Assembly: GCA_903858555.1 (NCBI GenBank) | Contig: CAIOJG010000104.1 | Location: 1-9,926 of the forward strand | Source: Candidatus Magasanikiibacteriota bacterium | GTDB taxonomy: Bacteria > Patescibacteriota > Patescibacteriia > Magasanikbacterales > GWA2-37-8 | Reading direction: 5' to 3' | Length of the DNA: 9,926 bases | Shown here: positions 5,912 to 9,926 of the stretch, one piece after another | How the letters are laid out: each line of letters starts with the position of its first letter | How positions within the stretch are numbered: position 1 is the stretch's first letter | Made by a program: the position numbers and the translations under genes | The notes under the pieces: generated by a model | Seen by the model: the letters and a program-made list of their open reading frames with translations, nothing else | Told to the model about the DNA's origin: nothing | Database searches by the model: none

Positions 5912-8900
5912 TTACTTTTGAACGTACTTCCCCACCTCACCGATGTTCACACTAAGGAGTTTGGAAATACCCGCCCCACCCATAGTGACACCATATAAAG
6001 CATCCGCGGAGTGCATCGTTACGCGGTTGTGAGTGATGATAATAAATTGAGATTTCACGGCCAATTCAGACATGATATTGGCAAATCTGGTGGTGTTGGC
6101 TTCATCAAGTGCGGCTTCAACTTCGTCCATTACTACAAATGGCGCTGGGTTGCAATTTAAGATGGCGCAGATAAGCGCGATAGATGTGAGGGTGCGTTCA
6201 CCGCCGGAAAGTGAATTAATATTTTTAATTTTCTTGCCTGGTGGATTTACGGAAATATCAATGCCGGTCAAAATCTGATCACGTTTTTTGGTTTTTATAT
6301 TTTCTGGATTTTCTTCTTGAATTTCAATCACGTTACCATTTGAATCAATCTCAGGTTCTTTTTCTGGTTCGCCATAAATTTCATCCAAAGTCGCGGAACC
6401 ACCACCAAATAAAATTTGGAAATAACGATCAAACTCTTTGCGAATTTGTTTAAAAGCAGTCGCACGTTTTTTCTTCATGATTTCACTGAGCTCATCAATC
6501 ATCTTGGTGAGGTCAGCTACGGCCGCATTCAAATCAGTCAATTGAGCGGTCAAAAAGTCATAACGTTCTTTGGTGGTCTCATATTCTTTCACCACTTCTT
6601 CATCAATACCACCGATCAAACTTAATTGATATTTTAATTTTTGGATACTATCAGCGACTTCTTGCAAATCTTTTTGTTCCAAAATTTCAGACCAACGTTC
6701 GGCAATCGAAGCGAGACTACTACTCATTTCATTACTAACTTCATGATTCAAATCTTCATTTTTAGTTTCCAATTTGGCCAACTGAATTTTAAATTCATTG
6801 CGAGCGCTCAAAATATTGTTGACTTCAGTTTGTTGTTTTTGCATCGCTTCTTGCAAAGCAAACACGCGCTGTTTTTTAATTTCTTCAGTGTCATTAAATT
6901 TCTTGATTTCAGCTTCAATCTTTTCGATCTCGGCTTCACTATTTTTTATTTCAAGATTTATTTTTTCTTTTTCTTTTTCTAAATTGGTAAGATGCGCTCC
7001 GTATTCATCCGGACTCATCTGCAACATGTTGAGCTCGCGCTCCATCGTCACAAACTCGGTCTGATTTTTTTGAATTTCAATTTCCAAAACTTGCAATTGG
7101 GAAGACAGTTTTTCTTTATCCATTTGCGCCAATAACATTTCGGTTTTGGCTTTATCCAGTTGAGTTTCAAAATCTTTAAAAGCTTGTTCTTGTTTGATAT
7201 ACTCTTCCTGATAATTCAAACCGGCACCATCCGCCATCATATTGTGACCAGAGAAACCAAGTTGCATCTTTTTCTGTCCGCGCCAGCCACCTTTCATTAC
7301 ACCGCGTTTTTCTACCACATCACCATCTAAAGTGACCATGCGGGCGGTACCAAAACCAATGCGCTGTGCGACCGCCAAATTTTTAACAACTAAAGTATCA
7401 CCAAAAACATAGGAAAAAATATTGCGGAATTTTTCTTCAAATTTTATCAAATCTACCGCCAAGCCTAAAACACCTTCTTGGTTTAATAACGCCAAAACAC
7501 TGTCGTAAATTTCACGATTCGCGATTTTATTTAATGGTAAAAATGTCGCTACGCCCATGCGCTGATCACGTAAAAATTCGATGGCGGTTTTAGCCACCAC
7601 ATCATCTGCCACTACTAGCGAAGATAAATTTCCGCCGGCAGCAACTTCTAAAGCCACACGATATTCACTTTCCACTTCACCTAGTTCAGAAACCAAACCG
7701 TAAATTTTACCAATGCGATTTTTATTTTCCAGTACTGCTTTTACCGCCGTCAAACCACTGTATTCCAAATATTGACGTTCGGATTTTTGTTCAAATTGTT
7801 TAACTTGTAATTGTGACAAACGCACCGCTGCTTGAGTCTTTTCACGCGCCAAAGTTTCTACTTCAGTATTTTTTTCCGCTAAAACTTTTTCGGCTTTTTT
7901 GACTTGTTCTTCCAATTGCAGAGTATCGCTCTTAAAACGTTTTTCAGTTTCTTTAAATTCTGCAACTTTGGTCTCCAACCAACCGATATTTTGTTTTCCT
8001 AAATCACTATACGCATTTTGAATTTTACCGGATAAAATCGAAAGTTGGCGCTCCCATTCATTTTTTACTTTCACGGCGGCCTGATGTTTTTCTTGTAATT
8101 TTACAAATACTTCTTGGCGACTTTCACTCTTGGCCAAAGTAGATAATTCGGATTGAGTTTCTTCCAACTCTTTGAAAGCCACGCGATAATTTTCTTCCAG
8201 ATTTTTTAAATTCAAATCCAAGGCATCCATTTCTTTTTTATTGGAGCCATAAAGCGAACCATAATATTTTTCTTGGGCTTCACGCAAATTTATTTCCACT
8301 TCCTGACGTTGTTCCAATTTTTTTACTTGTTTGGAAAGCATGCGCAAACGTGGTTCTACCTCATTGAGCAGAGTTTGCACTTGATTCATGTTTTCCTGTG
8401 TACGCGCTAGCTTGAGCGAGGCTTGATGTTCTTTAATCTGATATTCTTTAATCCCAGACGCTTCATCCAAAAAATCTTTGCGCTCGGCCGGAGTGACCGC
8501 CAACATTTTGTCGATAGTCCCCTGACCAACGATACTATATGAATGTTGCCCAAACTGCGCCTTGGCCAAAAGCAAATGCACGTCGAGCATGCGCACCGGA
8601 TTGTTGTTGATGAGATATTCACCTTCACCACTTCTATATAGGCGACGAGTAATCACGATTTCCGGCAGATCAATATCCACGCGATTATCACTATTGTCCA
8701 AAAACATGGAAACTTCACAAGCGCCTAAAGCGCCTTTAGCTTCAGACCCACCAAAAATAATATCTTCACTTTTTTTACCACGCAAAGTCTTGATACTCTG
8801 CTCCCCCATCACCCAGCGAATCGCATCCACCACATTGGACTTGCCCGAGCCATTTGGTCCCACCACGCCGGTAATACTAAAACGACCGTCACTAGGCGGT

Positions 8901-8968
8901 AAAAAGTCTAAAATAGTCTTGTCGGCAAAGGATTTAAAACCCTGAATTTCTAGCTTTTTGAGGTACAT
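5912..8968 (-). CDS. smc: chromosome segregation ATPase SMC, short-armed
   Basis: SMC is the ATPase of bacterial condensin. It dimerises through its hinge and, with ScpA/ScpB, extrudes and organises DNA loops. The 1018-residue protein shows the full head: Walker A GPNGSGKS (37-44), LRGKKSEDIIFGGSE (62-76), signature LSGGE (920-924), Walker B VVMDEVEAALDE (945-956) and H-loop THNR (979-982). The first coiled-coil arm spans about 172-410, the hinge about 415-565 (with GVMKGGWRG at 556-564), and the second arm about 585-850. Bacterial SMC is usually about 1150-1200 residues, and the loss is in the arms. An acidic insertion (about 866-896) lies between FGGGSATL and GIDISVNPPGKK. The start is the ATG of MYLKKLEIQGFKSF; an in-frame ATG 14 codons upstream lies within the promoter. 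There is no Shine-Dalgarno. scpA and scpB are not in the window. Confidence 0.96.
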   Translation of the reverse strand: MYLKKLEIQGFKSFADKTILDFLPPSDGRFSITGVVGPNGSGKSNVVDAIRWVMGEQSIKTLRGKKSEDIIFGGSEAKGALGACEVSMFLDNSDNRVDIDLPEIVITRRLYRSGEGEYLINNNPVRMLDVHLLLAKAQFGQHSYSIVGQGTIDKMLAVTPAERKDFLDEASGIKEYQIKEHQASLKLARTQENMNQVQTLLNEVEPRLRMLSKQVKKLEQRQEVEINLREAQEKYYGSLYGSNKKEMDALDLNLKNLEENYRVAFKELEETQSELSTLAKSESRQEVFVKLQEKHQAAVKVKNEWERQLSILSGKIQNAYSDLGKQNIGWLETKVAEFKETEKRFKSDTLQLEEQVKKAEKVLAEKNTEVETLAREKTQAAVRLSQLQVKQFEQKSERQYLEYSGLTAVKAVLENKNRIGKIYGLVSELGEVESEYRVALEVAAGGNLSSLVVADDVVAKTAIEFLRDQRMGVATFLPLNKIANREIYDSVLALLNQEGVLGLAVDLIKFEEKFRNIFSYVFGDTLVVKNLAVAQRIGFGTARMVTLDGDVVEKRGVMKGGWRGQKKMQLGFSGHNMMADGAGLNYQEEYIKQEQAFKDFETQLDKAKTEMLLAQMDKEKLSSQLQVLEIEIQKNQTEFVTMERELNMLQMSPDEYGAHLTNLEKEKEKINLEIKNSEAEIEKIEAEIKKFNDTEEIKKQRVFALQEAMQKQQTEVNNILSARNEFKIQLAKLETKNEDLNHEVSNEMSSSLASIAERWSEILEQKDLQEVADSIQKLKYQLSLIGGIDEEVVKEYETTKERYDFLTAQLTDLNAAVADLTKMIDELSEIMKKKRATAFKQIRKEFDRYFQILFGGGSATLDEIYGEPEKEPEIDSNGNVIEIQEENPENIKTKKRDQILTGIDISVNPPGKKIKNINSLSGGERTLTSIALICAILNCNPAPFVVMDEVEAALDEANTTRFANIMSELAVKSQFIIITHNRVTMHSADALYGVTMGGAGISKLLSVNIGEVGKYVQK

Positions 8969-8984
8969 AATCAGTAGTTGAAAT

Positions 8985-9014
8985 ATTGTACCATAAGAAG
9001 GTATTGACACGCAA
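8985..9014 (-). promoter_or_regulatory. smc promoter with extended -10
   Basis: TACAAT (8990-8985) preceded by TGG gives an extended -10. TTGCGT (9014-9009) is a weak -35 at 18 bases. Start of transcription is predicted near 8978, about 10 bases before the smc ATG, so the leader is very short and has no Shine-Dalgarno. The -35 overlaps by one base the -35 of the divergent gene. Confidence 0.6.
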
Positions 9015-9032
9015 CTGTTTCCGTGATAATCT
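9004..9032 (+). promoter_or_regulatory. promoter of the divergent DHH gene
   Basis: TTGACA (9004-9009, perfect) and TAATCT (9027-9032, three of six) are 17 bases apart, with TG at 9024-9025 giving an extended -10. The predicted start is near 9038, about 14 bases before the ATG at 9052. An alternative -10, GATAAT, sits two bases earlier with a 15-base spacer. Confidence 0.5.
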
Positions 9033-9051
9033 CCACTGTTCTGAAAAAACT

Positions 9052-9926
9052 ATGAGACCTACCGTCCTACAAATTCACGAACGTTTCAAACGTGCCAAAA
9101 AAGCCATCGTCGTTCCTCACCAAAATGCTGATGGTGATGCCTTGGGAAGTGCTGGCACGATGTTTGAATTTCTCGAATCACTCGGTGTAAAGACCAAGAT
9201 TTTTTGTCTTACTCCCGTGAGCGAAAAATTGACGTTCATGCCCCACACTGAAAAAGTCACCACCAACAAAGAAATATTTTTAGATCACGAAGTGGATATT
9301 ATCGTAGTGGTGGATTCCGGTGATTTAAAATATGCCGGTATTTATGAATTGGTAAAAGATCATCCGGCTGAAATTATCAACATCGATCACCACTTTACCA
9401 ACGCCCGCTACGGACATCACAATCTCGTAATTCCAACTGCCAGTTCTGCTTGCGAAGTGATTTATCATTTCTTGCGTCACCTCAATGCCAAATTTTCTCA
9501 CCGCATGGCGACGTTGCTTTTGACCGGTATTATTACGGACACGGATAATTTTACGAACTCCGCCACTTCCGAAAGTGCGATGTCTGCCGCGGGTGAATTG
9601 ATTCGTCGTGGTGGAAATTTAAATATGATTAACGAACACACGGTGCGCAACAAGACTATCAACCTCTTACATCTCTGGGGTGATGTTTTGAACCGTTTAG
9701 ACAAAAATGAAAAACTGGGGATGGTCTATACTTATTTAAAATTATCTGATTTAGAAAAACACAATGTCAGCGAAAATGAAAGTGAAGGCATTGCGAACTT
9801 TTTAAACAATTTGGAAGATACGCAGATTGCGCTGATTTTAAAAGAAACACAAGATGGTAAAATCAAAGGAAGTTTCCGAACAACTAAAGATAATGTAGAC
9901 GTGTCGGCGCTTGCTAAAAAAATGGG
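9052..9926 (+). CDS. nrnA: DHH/DHHA1 phosphoesterase, NrnA type, 3' end cut off
   Basis: NrnA-type proteins degrade nano-RNAs (2-5 nt) from the end and remove the 3'-phosphate from pAp using a two-metal site. Of this protein 291 codons are visible before the window ends. The DHH domain motifs are in order: I, H23 with ADGDALGS (26-33); II, VVVDSGD (85-91); III, NIDHH (110-114), the DHH triad; and IV, GIITDTDNF (159-167), with D163 the expected metal ligand. The DHHA1 substrate-binding part begins at about 220. It shows the expected KGSFRT (about 272-277) and is cut at AKKM just where the family's GGGH motif should follow, so perhaps 25-40 residues are missing. It could instead be a c-di-AMP or pApA phosphodiesterase of the same fold, but the lack of GGDEF/PAS parts argues against GdpP. 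No Shine-Dalgarno is present, and the start follows from the promoter and motif spacing. Confidence 0.9.
   Translation, partial: MRPTVLQIHERFKRAKKAIVVPHQNADGDALGSAGTMFEFLESLGVKTKIFCLTPVSEKLTFMPHTEKVTTNKEIFLDHEVDIIVVVDSGDLKYAGIYELVKDHPAEIINIDHHFTNARYGHHNLVIPTASSACEVIYHFLRHLNAKFSHRMATLLLTGIITDTDNFTNSATSESAMSAAGELIRRGGNLNMINEHTVRNKTINLLHLWGDVLNRLDKNEKLGMVYTYLKLSDLEKHNVSENESEGIANFLNNLEDTQIALILKETQDGKIKGSFRTTKDNVDVSALAKKM

Noticed and set aside
6072..8945. Several plus-strand open frames (for example 6641-6982 and 8562-8945) antisense to smc
   Set aside because: They mirror codon bias of the real minus-strand smc gene, have no promoter or start signals, and give low-complexity Phe/Ser/Leu-rich products.
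8969..9010. A longer smc start 14 codons upstream
   Set aside because: The extra residues would be encoded by the -10 and -35 of the smc promoter, and SMC proteins begin at MYLKKLEIQGFKSF-like sequence.

Overview
The window looks like core chromosome of a small-genome bacterium of the Candidate Phyla Radiation (Patescibacteria), most likely a Parcubacteria-type lineage. The main basis is the 16S rRNA. It has a compact 5' domain (about 28 nt shorter than E. coli, mostly around helix 17). It carries paired compensatory changes in helix 14, helix 18 and the 530 pseudoknot, which alter the EUB338, 341F and 515F target sites. Coding DNA is AT-rich, the standard code is used (no internal UGA is needed), and almost no gene has a well-placed Shine-Dalgarno sequence. 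The phylum call is an inference from motifs, because no tree was built.

Layout, left to right. Positions 1-1399 (minus): 16S rRNA, running off the left edge and lacking about the last 116 nt. Positions 1400-1751: no gene. This is the 16S leader, with a near-consensus promoter (TTGACA-17-TATTAT), several inverted repeats and a possible second promoter. Positions 1752-2408 (minus): trmD, short at its C-terminus. Positions 2480-4891 (minus): a secreted 803-residue fibronectin-type-III-like surface protein with its own promoter and a strong terminator. Positions 5047-5373 (minus): khpA, a KH-domain RNA-binding protein. Positions 5481-5810 (minus): rpsP (bS16). Positions 5912-8968 (minus): smc, a condensin ATPase with short arms. 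Positions 9052-9926 (plus): a DHH/DHHA1 phosphoesterase of NrnA type, divergent from smc and cut by the right edge.

The minus-strand order smc, rpsP, khpA, trmD is a reduced version of the widespread order smc-ftsY-ffh-rpsP-khpA-rimM-trmD-rplS known from Bacillus and relatives. Here ftsY, ffh, rimM and rplS are absent from the locus, and the surface-protein gene sits where rimM would be expected. Nearly every gene has its own recognisable sigma-70-like promoter. The promoter of one gene often begins within a few bases of the previous stop codon or terminator, so the region is a series of closely packed single-gene units rather than one operon. smc, rpsP and khpA have no terminators between them and may be joined by read-through up to the terminator after khpA.

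The genes serve ribosome building (16S, bS16), tRNA modification for reading-frame maintenance (TrmD), RNA binding (KhpA), chromosome compaction (SMC) and turnover of short oligonucleotides (the DHH protein). I see no mobile element, CRISPR array, defence system or clearly novel multi-gene system. The points most worth a second look are the covarying 16S changes, the gene inserted in the rpsP-trmD cluster, the terminator/promoter overlap ahead of a probably leaderless trmD, the short-armed SMC with an acidic head insertion, and two DnaA-box-like 9-mers in intergenic DNA.
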